A stretch of 51,452 bases of DNA from JBNJGT01 sp964473285. Lineage in GTDB: Archaea > Nanobdellota > Nanobdellia > Woesearchaeales > JACJVW01. Below, in pieces: positions 16,835 to 24,518 of this stretch; positions within the stretch are counted from its first letter, which is position 1; each line of letters begins with the position of its first letter. A program made the position numbers and the translations under genes. The notes beneath the pieces are model-generated. The model was not told the origin of the DNA and ran no database searches. It saw nothing but the letters and a program-made list of their open reading frames with translations. The DNA is taken from contig CAYYOI010000006.1 of the NCBI GenBank assembly GCA_964473285.1, positions 1 through 51,452 on the forward strand. Reading direction: 5' to 3'.

Positions 16835-18610
16835 CTAGATAGTTAAGAATAAAGATATAATCACTCCCAGTACAAGCCCAGCTGCAAGACCAGCAACAAA
16901 GCCTATGAATTCCTTCTGCAAAAAGAATTGTTTCTCAAAAGGAGATTCAGGTGGTGTCAACTCATCAAAAGAGACCTCTGACTGATATGATTTATCCTGG
17001 CTTTTATCTTGAGTTTTAGTATCTGAAGTATTATCTTTAGCCTCATCAGCAGGACCATACTTCTCAGAATCTGATTGCTCACTTATAGTTTTCGCATTCT
17101 TAAGATCATCAGTATTCTCTGTTTTTCCTATCTCTTCTGTTGGCTTGTCTTTTGTTTGATCTGTTTTTGCAACATTTCTTGGCTCAGAATCACTTGGTTT
17201 TTCATCCGAAACATTTTCTGAGGCATTTTCTGAAAAATTGTCTGCCTTGCCATCACTGGATATCTCTGAATCATTCCTATCACTTGCCGAGGAGATCTCA
17301 GATTTTCCTGTATCACTACTCACATTATCCTGGCTTGCAATATCTTCACTTTCCTTGATTGACATACCCCATGGCGTTTTATTCTCATCACCTGGACTCT
17401 TATCAGTCTCACCTGTCACTGAAGTTTCATTTGAGACATCATCAGTATTCTCCTGAACCCCAGTATTATCATCTATTTTTTCATCTGTCTCATTAATAAC
17501 CTCAGCCGAAGGGTCATCAGGTAATTTCTCTACAGGTTCATCAGCACGCTTATTCAGCCTTTCCTGCAATCTCTCTTGAAGTGACCTTCCTGAGACTGGC
17601 TTATTTTCTGAAGAACTCGAGATATTCGCGAATTGGGTTGTATCCCCTTGAGATTGCTCTGAACCTTTCGACACTTGTCCTTGTAAATCTGAGTTTTCTG
17701 GTGAACTTGTTCCCTGACCTGACGACTGCAATGAACCCTGATCTTCCTGTTTTGGTCCCTGTCCTGGCGACTGCACCGGTTCCTGTTTTGCTAGATTAAA
17801 TGATGCCTTTGCTTCTTCTTGAGCCCCTTGATTATCAAAAGCCCCTTGTGAAGCTTTTTGTTCTTTTATATCTTGTCCTGGAAGGTTTGTCTTTCTTTCT
17901 GGCGTACCCTGTTCTGAGGACGATACTGACGACTTCTCCTTAGCATTCTGAGGAAGAAAAGGAGATTGATCTCCATCAGAAGGACTGGAAGCTGCTAACT
18001 TCTCAGGAACAAAACCAGATGAAGCTCCGGTTGAATCACCTGTCTTTGAAAGATTCTTTTCAACAGCAATTTTCCCTGATAAAACCGAATTATCAGAACT
18101 AGAACCTGCAAAACTTGTTGTTCCAGCTGAAAGGCCTTCCTTTCCTGTATCCTTTTCTGAAAGGTCTTGCCCTTCTTTACCCTGGTTTATGATTGATTCA
18201 TCTTCCTTCTTAGAAAAACTATTAAGAGAATTGGATACCTGAGATTCTGCAGTTTCTTCCTTAGGCTCATTGAAAGCTTTAGGCTTATCATCTCCTTCAA
18301 CTGACTCTTTTGAAGCGTATTCAACAGCATCACTATAGATCTTACGGATATTCTTATAGGCCTGTGCCCTGTCCTCTCCTCTTTCCTTGATCCTTTTTTT
18401 TACAAGACGAACCATCTGGCTCTTGTTTTGCGAAAGGCGCAGAATCTCAGCCAAGAGGTTATCATCTAGCTCATTCTCCACCCATCTTGGAAAATCGCCT
18501 CTCTCGAAATGATATATGAATATATCATCACCCATGGAACTAAGGATTTCTAAAAGATCAAGCAGATCATATACATATACACCATCTTTTGTAATAAAAG
18601 GTTCAGCCAT
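16835..18610 (-). CDS. Tail-anchored Ser/Glu/Asp-rich protein with an N-terminal DUF5752-like domain
   Basis: This 591-residue protein has three parts. Residues 1-80 form a compact domain (DLLDLLEILSSMGDDIFIYH, then ERGDFPRWVENELDD) that resembles the family I know as DUF5752. Residues about 100-560 are low complexity, rich in Ser, Glu, Asp, Lys, Gln and Asn, and probably disordered. The last 25 residues form one hydrophobic helix (FVAGLAAGLVLGVIISLFL). It should therefore be held in the membrane by its tail with the small domain projecting on a long tether. Its start overlaps the preceding 113-residue gene by 8 bp (ATGGCTGA). It closes the GT4-GH57 operon, so a role in placing polysaccharide enzymes at the membrane is possible but unproven. 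Confidence 0.85.
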   Translation of the reverse strand: MAEPFITKDGVYVYDLLDLLEILSSMGDDIFIYHFERGDFPRWVENELDDNLLAEILRLSQNKSQMVRLVKKRIKERGEDRAQAYKNIRKIYSDAVEYASKESVEGDDKPKAFNEPKEETAESQVSNSLNSFSKKEDESIINQGKEGQDLSEKDTGKEGLSAGTTSFAGSSSDNSVLSGKIAVEKNLSKTGDSTGASSGFVPEKLAASSPSDGDQSPFLPQNAKEKSSVSSSEQGTPERKTNLPGQDIKEQKASQGAFDNQGAQEEAKASFNLAKQEPVQSPGQGPKQEDQGSLQSSGQGTSSPENSDLQGQVSKGSEQSQGDTTQFANISSSSENKPVSGRSLQERLQERLNKRADEPVEKLPDDPSAEVINETDEKIDDNTGVQENTDDVSNETSVTGETDKSPGDENKTPWGMSIKESEDIASQDNVSSDTGKSEISSASDRNDSEISSDGKADNFSENASENVSDEKPSDSEPRNVAKTDQTKDKPTEEIGKTENTDDLKNAKTISEQSDSEKYGPADEAKDNTSDTKTQDKSQDKSYQSEVSFDELTPPESPFEKQFFLQKEFIGFVAGLAAGLVLGVIISLFLTI

Positions 18611-18944
18611 TCTTTATCCTTGTCAATAGATCTTTTACTCGTAAACCAACAGCAACAGTAACATCATCCTTATCCTTCATCTCCTTAAGCCTCGTAGAAA
18701 GCTCATGATCTGAGATGCAATGCTGTATCCACTCGGAAAAATCGTTCTTATGATCATTCACATGATGCGTGAAGCTATTCTCATCCATCTGCTGGAGAAG
18801 GGTAAAAAGGTCAATAAGATTATCAACTGAATGCCCTGTGATTGCATGAAAAGGGTCTTTTGTCTTTGAGAGTATAGCATAAGCTGAGTTCACCTCTTTC
18901 CTGTACCCTGGGCGAAGTCTATTAAGCAGATTCAACAGCTTCAT
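18603..18944 (-). CDS. Small DUF5752-like protein of the glycogen operon
   Basis: This is a 113-residue soluble helical protein. Residues 40-105 (LIDLFTLLQQMDENSFTHHV, then NDFSEWIQHCISDHELSTRL) share the pattern of the N-terminal domain of the next gene (IYHFERGDFPRWVENEL). The two genes therefore carry diverged copies of one domain. The start overlaps the GH57 gene by 23 bp and the end overlaps the next gene by 8 bp, which implies strict co-expression. No catalytic residues are evident, so it is more likely a binding or regulatory partner of the neighbouring carbohydrate enzymes. The family name rests on pattern memory. Confidence 0.8.
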   Translation of the reverse strand: MKLLNLLNRLRPGYRKEVNSAYAILSKTKDPFHAITGHSVDNLIDLFTLLQQMDENSFTHHVNDHKNDFSEWIQHCISDHELSTRLKEMKDKDDVTVAVGLRVKDLLTRIKNG

Positions 18945-20100
18945 TTTTTGTTCTCTCTTTCAGGTCATTTACTATATTCATGAATGCTATGAACGCCTCA
19001 TATGGTGACTCAAATGGATTAAAATACTTATGTACATCTCCGTCATTAAACCATTTAGTACACATGTAATAGAAATGATCAGACCCTTGCATCTTTCTCC
19101 ATACATCCAAAAGATTCTGGTCATGCATTGATTTCACGTCATGCTCAAGACCGAACAGGCTTTGCACTGCTGAATTCTGCATCTTATTCCCGACCCATGC
19201 AGACAGGTTCCTTTCAGAATCTGCCCATGATATTGGAAGCGCAACATCCAGTGACCCTGCAGCCTCGTGTTTATCTATTACCTCACTTGGAGTCATGAAA
19301 GAAAGATCCACCTCATCAAAGAACTGATCCATGAAATCCAGGATTCCTGTATCCTTCTTCTGATGCTCTCCAAAGGTCTCATAATCCAAAAACAGGTTCA
19401 CCACATCACCTTCAGCGTCCTGCAGCCATTTCTGGTACTTGGATACTTTAAGAGGCCATTCGTTCCAGTTCACATCCGAGAATCTGAATGCAAGATCATC
19501 AGATAATATGTAATTCTTGAGCAAAAGTTTCAGGTTCCGCGTCTCTTTTGCAGTATATACATAATTAGGAGAAGCTGAATCCAAGACATAATCAGCCCCC
19601 TCGGACAGGACCCCTTTAAAACCCATCTTTTCGATATCCTGGGCAAGCTTGTTGCTGAATATGAGTTCAGTGTTCCTGAAGACCTTTGGGACATGATCAA
19701 ACATTGAATATATGGCATCTGATTGCAGTTGCACCTGTTCAACAAACTCGTCAGGAGAATACAAGGAAGAAAGTGAATGATAGTATGTCTCTGACAGGAA
19801 TTCCACATTACCTGTTGTAGCAAGTTCCTTGAAGCTTTGTATCACTTCCGGAGCATATTTGGAGAACTGTTCCAGGGCACAACCTGTTATGCTGAATGCA
19901 ACCTTTATTCCTTTCTTCTTGATATGCTTGAGGATAAGCTCATTCATAGGCAAATAGCATTCTTTTGCCACCCTCTGGATAATATCCTTATTGACTGTCT
20001 CATCAAAATATGACGTTGTCTTCCCAATGTCAAATACAGTGAAACGCCGGATACGGTACGGCTGATGGACTTGAAAATAGAAGCAAACTGACTTTGCCAT
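18922..20100 (-). CDS. GH57 family alpha-glucan glycosidase
   Basis: This 392-residue cytoplasmic retaining glycosidase of family GH57 (alpha-amylase, 4-alpha-glucanotransferase or related) starts MAKSVCFYFQVHQPYRIRRF, with the conserved HQP near the N-terminus. Conserved region 3 is FRNTELIF, whose E145 is the predicted nucleophile. Region 4 is LDYETFGEHQ, with D239 as the predicted acid/base. No signal peptide is seen, so it acts on intracellular glucan. The start lies 1 bp after the GT4 stop codon, and its end overlaps the small DUF5752-like gene. The length is that of the short GH57 alpha-amylases. Exact bond specificity cannot be told from sequence alone. Confidence 0.94.
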   Translation of the reverse strand: MAKSVCFYFQVHQPYRIRRFTVFDIGKTTSYFDETVNKDIIQRVAKECYLPMNELILKHIKKKGIKVAFSITGCALEQFSKYAPEVIQSFKELATTGNVEFLSETYYHSLSSLYSPDEFVEQVQLQSDAIYSMFDHVPKVFRNTELIFSNKLAQDIEKMGFKGVLSEGADYVLDSASPNYVYTAKETRNLKLLLKNYILSDDLAFRFSDVNWNEWPLKVSKYQKWLQDAEGDVVNLFLDYETFGEHQKKDTGILDFMDQFFDEVDLSFMTPSEVIDKHEAAGSLDVALPISWADSERNLSAWVGNKMQNSAVQSLFGLEHDVKSMHDQNLLDVWRKMQGSDHFYYMCTKWFNDGDVHKYFNPFESPYEAFIAFMNIVNDLKERTKNEAVESA

Positions 20101-20101
20101 T

Positions 20102-21310
20102 TTATATGTAACTTGAATAGATCTTCACGCACTTTTCTGCAGGGATTCTCCAGTTGAAGCTCTGCACCTCTTTGGTTCCCTCTTCGCTGAGTGTGCTATA
20201 TAATTCATTGTATCTCAATACACTCACCATCTTGTTTGCCATCTGGTCTATATCCCAAAAATCCACCTTAAGGCAATGCTTCAGCACTTCAGAACATCCT
20301 GACTGTTTTGAAATCAAGGCCGGTGTCCCGTTACGCATGGCCTCCAGGGGTGTTAGCCCGAAAGGCTCAGATATAGAAGGCATGACATAAAGATCAGCCA
20401 TCCTGAATGCCCGGTCAACATCAGGACCCCGTAAAAAACCTGTGAATACAAATTTATCAGCGATACCAAGATCAGCAGCAACATCAACCATCCGGCTTTC
20501 CATGTCACCTGAGCCTGCCACCACAAACCTGACATTATGCTCAACCTCTGCAACCTTCTTTGCTGCCCATACAAAATGTTCAGGCCCCTTTTGGATTGTG
20601 ATTCTTCCCAAAAATAGGATCAGCTTATCAGCAGAGCATCCAATCTTCTGGGACACACTATCAGCACTGATCTCGATTGCATTATGAACAACCTGCACCT
20701 TCTCCTTTGGTATATAGTATTGCTGGATCACCTTCTGCCTGGTCAATTCACTTACTGCTATTATTACATCTGCTGCTTCAAACCCTTTCCTTTCGATATC
20801 ATATATCTTCTGGTTAGGGGTTCCTGTTGTACGATCAAATTCAGTGGCATGTATATGCAGAACCAAAGGCTTTCCTGTCCTCTCTTTCGCACGAATCGCT
20901 GCAGGGTATGTCATCCAGTCATGCGCATGTATTACATCATAATCTTCGCAATCTATCATGTCAGCCTGCTGTGCAAAGCGCTGCACCTCTTCATAGAGGT
21001 TCTTTCCATATACCTCATATTCTTCTTCAGCTTGAGGATTATTATACCAGATTCTGGCGTATGATTTTGAATCCATGTAAGGCAATAAGGGGCTATCGAT
21101 CTCTTTGATTGCAAAAGAACCTTTCTTGCCTAATTCATTTGCAAAAATCATATTGACATGAGAAGAATCAGGGTCTCCTTTGCCACGTGGCACAACAAAC
21201 GTCACATCCACTCCATGGTGACAAAGGCCTTTAGTAAGTCCATGACAAGCAGTTCCAAGCCCTCCAGAAGTGAAAGGCGGAAACTCCCATCCAAACATCA
21301 AGACCTTCAC
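20102..21310 (-). CDS. GT4-type glycosyltransferase (glycogen/starch synthase-like)
   Basis: This 402-residue GT-B enzyme begins with the synthase-like WEFPPFTSGGLGTACHGL. HAHDWMTYPAAI lies in the first half. GRITIQKGPEHFVWAAKKV is the nucleotide-sugar domain start, and the EPFGLTPLE motif with its E-x7-E pair lies near residue 317. It should transfer glucose from a nucleotide sugar to a growing glucan, or make a related glucoside. The GTG start is supported by AGGTGG just upstream. It heads the operon GT4, GH57, DUF5752-like (two). A second, unrelated-looking synthase (GT3) lies in the opposite direction at 22168, so this archaeon appears to carry two glucan synthase types side by side. Confidence 0.92.
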   Translation of the reverse strand: MKVLMFGWEFPPFTSGGLGTACHGLTKGLCHHGVDVTFVVPRGKGDPDSSHVNMIFANELGKKGSFAIKEIDSPLLPYMDSKSYARIWYNNPQAEEEYEVYGKNLYEEVQRFAQQADMIDCEDYDVIHAHDWMTYPAAIRAKERTGKPLVLHIHATEFDRTTGTPNQKIYDIERKGFEAADVIIAVSELTRQKVIQQYYIPKEKVQVVHNAIEISADSVSQKIGCSADKLILFLGRITIQKGPEHFVWAAKKVAEVEHNVRFVVAGSGDMESRMVDVAADLGIADKFVFTGFLRGPDVDRAFRMADLYVMPSISEPFGLTPLEAMRNGTPALISKQSGCSEVLKHCLKVDFWDIDQMANKMVSVLRYNELYSTLSEEGTKEVQSFNWRIPAEKCVKIYSSYI

Positions 21311-21455
21311 TCCTCCACCTCTTTCATACTTATGTCACTTTTGCCCATTTTTTTGATACCTTGTACGTGCTCAATTCCAATCGACGGTAAAATGTTTGTT
21401 GGATACGACTTTTATGATCTACTTTTTCATTCACGATGTTTTTGGCATTAGCACT

Positions 21456-21513
21456 ATTTAAATGTTCTCATTTAGAAGAGCCTCGTCCTAAAAAACCGAA
21501 ACATATTTATATA
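21456..21513. promoter_or_regulatory. Divergent promoter region of the glycogen locus
   Basis: The 262-bp spacer 21311-21572 separates the leftward GT4 operon from the rightward Lrp/GT3 operon. A minus-strand TATA-like box (ATTTAAAT, 21456-21463) and a plus-strand one (TTTATATA, about 21507-21514) lie back to back. Between them is an imperfect palindrome, TTCT-N5-AGAA (21465-21477), which could be an operator. The leftward leader would be long, about 120 nt, unless a nearer promoter is used. An SD lies before the plus-strand gene (GAGGGAG). Confidence 0.4.
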
Positions 21514-21572
21514 CCCAAGCACCAAATTATGACATAAACATATCCTACCATTTTCCAAAAAGAGGGAGTAAC

Positions 21573-22157
21573 ATGAACAAGAAACTTGATGACCAGGAAA
21601 AAGAGATAGTGCGACAATTAATCATAAATCCAAGGAATTCTGACAATCAGATCTCAAAGATTACAGGGATTCCCCTTAAATCAGTAAACCGTAAAAGAAA
21701 GAAGCTTGAAGAAGAAGGCTATATACAATATTTCACCTACCTTGATACAAGTTCCATAGGAACAGGAGATTTTAGTACCAGACAGGAGTACACTGTCACT
21801 TTCAAGCCAGGAATGACACGCAAACGCTTCCTTGAGAACAATCCTTTGGCAAGACTTGACAGGAGCATGTCAAAACACATCCTTGAAGCCCATCTTGGAG
21901 AAAAAGACGGCAAACTAGCCCTGATTCTCATCATTGAATCACGAATAGAAAGCGATACAATAGAGATAATCAACGCTGAGATCATCCCCAAGCTTACCAA
22001 GCATTTCAATGAGCCGATTGTAGAGGATATCTCTAATGTAAGACTTAGCAATATGCTGCGCCTCCTCCACAATTACACTCCAATCCGCAATGTGAAATCA
22101 AAATTGATTCCTGATGCAGAAGACCAGGAATCCTTATTTATAACAGACCAATCTTGA
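21573..22157 (+). CDS. Lrp/AsnC-like transcription regulator of the glycogen locus
   Basis: This 194-residue protein has an N-terminal winged helix-turn-helix (DDQEKEIVRQLIINPRNSDN, then ISKITGIPLKSVNRKRKKLE, residues about 5-55), as in Lrp/AsnC proteins. A C-terminal domain of about 130 residues follows and is less like the usual RAM ligand domain, so the effector may differ. The ATG has a GAGGGAG site 8 bases upstream. It is followed after 10 bp by the GT3 glycogen synthase, and it faces the divergent GT4/GH57 operon. It is a good candidate for controlling both directions of polysaccharide metabolism. Effector and sign of regulation are unknown. Confidence 0.82.
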   Translation: MNKKLDDQEKEIVRQLIINPRNSDNQISKITGIPLKSVNRKRKKLEEEGYIQYFTYLDTSSIGTGDFSTRQEYTVTFKPGMTRKRFLENNPLARLDRSMSKHILEAHLGEKDGKLALILIIESRIESDTIEIINAEIIPKLTKHFNEPIVEDISNVRLSNMLRLLHNYTPIRNVKSKLIPDAEDQESLFITDQS

Positions 22158-22167
22158 GGTAAAAAAA

Positions 22168-23928
22168 ATGAGCCATCCAAAAGCAGACAAGATTTTTGAA
22201 GTATCATGGGAAATTTGTAACAAAGTAGGCGGCATCTATACAGTAGTTGCATCAAAGATCCGCCCTACCCAGGAATTCTACAGCAATTACTATCTCATCG
22301 GGCCGTATTTTCAGGAGAAAAGCCATGGTGAATTTGAGGAACTGCCGCCTGAAGGAAGACTTAGAAAAGCATTTGACACCCTCAAAGCAGAAGGGATACA
22401 ATGCAGGTTCGGCCAATGGCTTGTTGCTGGCAAACCTAAAACAATCCTTATAGATTTTCATGAATTCATGAGCCATTCCGATGAAATCAAAGCGCGGCTC
22501 TGGGAATCAGATAAGATAGATTCCCTCAATGCAGGCAATGATTTCACTGAACCTCTTATATGGGCGTATGCAGTTGGACGTTTCCTGGAGGAATATTATG
22601 AGCCAGATGAAAAGATTGTTGCCCAGTTCCATGAATGGCTTGCAGGTGCTGGACTCCTTTACTTAAAGAGCAAAAACATTCCCATTGGAACTGTTTTCAC
22701 CACGCATGCAACAATGCTTGGCCGCACCTTATCTTCAGCAGGAATCAATATCTACTCACAGCTTGACACCCTGGACTCAGATGCCCAAGCCTATAGCCAT
22801 GGCATTCACAACAAGCACCAGGTTGAAAAAGCCTGTGCCAAAAAAGCAGGATGCTTTACCACAGTATCCGAGATCACCGCAACAGAAGCAGAAGCATTCC
22901 ACAAGAGAAAACCTGATGTTCTCCTGCTAAACGGTCTTGACAGCAACAAGTTTCCTACAATGGAGGAATGCTCATTAAAGCATAACCTATACCGGACCAA
23001 GCTACGGGAATTCATAATGTCATACTTCTTTCCATACCAGACCTTTGACATTGACCAGACTCTCATATACTTCATATGTGGAAGGAACGAGTTCCATGTT
23101 AAGGGCATTGACATAATGATAGAATCCCTGGGCCGCTTGAACGAGCAGATGAAACAGGAAGAGAATCCTAAGACAGTAGTTGCCTTCTTTTTCATACCAG
23201 GAAATATCAAAGGCATAAAGAGAGAAGTCGTCGAGAACAAGACATACTTCATGGATGTGAAGGATCATCTCCAGGATAACGAAGAGCTTATCCACCAGAA
23301 TATACTGAAGAAATATCTTACCCAGGGTGAGACACCCCTTCTACCTGAAGACATAGAGAATGAGATATACAAGACAATCCACAAGCTCAAGAAAGAAGGT
23401 GTACCTCCTCTCTCCACCCACGACCTCCACGACGAAGAAAATGACATCATCATCAGATCATTCAGAAGTGCAGGCCTCAACAATAAAGAAGATGACAAGG
23501 TTAAAGTGATCTTTTATCCCATCTTCTTGACAGGTGCTGACGGGCTCTTAAACACTGATTATTACGAGACAATGCTTGGTGGACATCTGGGAATATTCCC
23601 ATCTTATTACGAGCCATGGGGCTATACTCCACTGGAATGTGCATCACTTGCAGTCCCAGCGATAACTTCAGACCTTGCAGGTTTCGGGCAATACATAGGC
23701 AAGCATTTCCAGGACAAGCAGAATAAAGGGATTTTCGTGATCAATCGTCAAGAAGGTTCTGATCCTGTGACAGAACTTACAGGCATAATGAACACGTATG
23801 CTACTCTTCCCAGGCATGACCGTATGGAGAATAAGATAAATGCAAAAAAACTTTCCTCTCTTGCTGACTGGAAAGTGCTTATAGAAAATTACATAAAAGC
23901 CCACAACAGGGCCTTAGATAGACTCTGA
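22168..23928 (+). CDS. GT3 family glycogen synthase
   Basis: This is a 586-residue glycogen synthase of the eukaryote-like GT3 family, which adds glucose from UDP-glucose to glycogen. The diagnostic N-terminus FEVSWEICNKVGGIYTVVAS contains the KxGGI nucleotide-sugar loop. HEWLAGAGLLYLK, TTHATMLGR and the C-terminal YYEPWGYTPLE (E-x7-E type catalytic pair) followed by ITSDLAGFG are all present. The length is near the archaeal/bacterial GT3 norm and shorter than animal enzymes, which have regulatory tails. The GAGG upstream of ATG 22168 supports the start. It is coupled to the Lrp-type regulator, and its 3' end overlaps a convergent CBS gene by 15 bp. Confidence 0.95.
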   Translation: MSHPKADKIFEVSWEICNKVGGIYTVVASKIRPTQEFYSNYYLIGPYFQEKSHGEFEELPPEGRLRKAFDTLKAEGIQCRFGQWLVAGKPKTILIDFHEFMSHSDEIKARLWESDKIDSLNAGNDFTEPLIWAYAVGRFLEEYYEPDEKIVAQFHEWLAGAGLLYLKSKNIPIGTVFTTHATMLGRTLSSAGINIYSQLDTLDSDAQAYSHGIHNKHQVEKACAKKAGCFTTVSEITATEAEAFHKRKPDVLLLNGLDSNKFPTMEECSLKHNLYRTKLREFIMSYFFPYQTFDIDQTLIYFICGRNEFHVKGIDIMIESLGRLNEQMKQEENPKTVVAFFFIPGNIKGIKREVVENKTYFMDVKDHLQDNEELIHQNILKKYLTQGETPLLPEDIENEIYKTIHKLKKEGVPPLSTHDLHDEENDIIIRSFRSAGLNNKEDDKVKVIFYPIFLTGADGLLNTDYYETMLGGHLGIFPSYYEPWGYTPLECASLAVPAITSDLAGFGQYIGKHFQDKQNKGIFVINRQEGSDPVTELTGIMNTYATLPRHDRMENKINAKKLSSLADWKVLIENYIKAHNRALDRL

Positions 23929-24468
23929 ATCATCACAATCCCTGCAGATTGAAATATTATCCTTTCTTACTAACTCTGCAGAATATTCTCCGCAAAGGTT
24001 ACAGATCCCTTCATCAGGATTGATTCTGTTCACAGGCTTATTGCTCTCTTCCCGTATTGTGATCTGATGGGCTATAAGCTCAAACAAGTGAGGCTGGATC
24101 TTCAATGCATCCTTCAATGTCATAAGACCTACAAAGACCTCGTCCTCAATTACCGGAAGATGGCGTATGTTCTCTCGCCCTAAAAGCTTTAGCGCATAAG
24201 ATATATCTTTATCAGGAGTGATTGTCGTAAGATTCTTCTCCATGATTTCTGCAGCAGTCATATCAACCGGATTCACGCCCTTGGCAACAGTCTTTTTTAT
24301 GACATCATTCTCTGTTATTATGCCATGCAGCTTTTGTCCCTCTGTGACAAGCACAGCTCCCACATGATTTCTTGTCATGACATTGGCAACTTCTTCAAGA
24401 GTGGCAGAAGGTCCAACAACAATCGGATTCTGCGTCATGATATTCCCAACACTATACCCTGTATCCAT
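23914..24468 (-). CDS. CBS-pair protein with C-terminal zinc ribbon
   Basis: This 184-residue protein has two CBS motifs. The first (residues 5-60) has VGNIMTQNPIVVGPSATLEE and LHGIITENDVIKK. The second (about 72-130) has EIMEKNLTTITPDKDISYAL and FVGLMTLKDALK. A short zinc ribbon of the form CNLC...CRDC (about 157-179) follows. The CBS pair should bind a nucleotide, and the ribbon may contact nucleic acid or protein. This CBS-plus-ribbon plan is common in archaea but its target is generally unknown. The gene converges on the GT3 synthase with a 15-bp overlap, so the two transcripts are antisense at their ends. Confidence 0.93.
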   Translation of the reverse strand: MDTGYSVGNIMTQNPIVVGPSATLEEVANVMTRNHVGAVLVTEGQKLHGIITENDVIKKTVAKGVNPVDMTAAEIMEKNLTTITPDKDISYALKLLGRENIRHLPVIEDEVFVGLMTLKDALKIQPHLFELIAHQITIREESNKPVNRINPDEGICNLCGEYSAELVRKDNISICRDCDDSESI

Positions 24469-24518
24469 TATTACCCCTCAAGAATAAGTAATGCAAATAA
24501 ATATAAAAAGTTATTGAA

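Noticed and set aside
16980..18200. CRISPR-like or minisatellite repeats in the Ser/Glu/Asp-rich gene
   Set aside because: The repetition is of codons for a low-complexity protein with no constant repeat and spacer lengths; it reads open in one frame.
21158..21451. Plus-strand open frame across the start of the GT4 gene and the divergent spacer
   Set aside because: Most of it is antisense to the conserved synthase N-terminus, and its product has no recognisable features.
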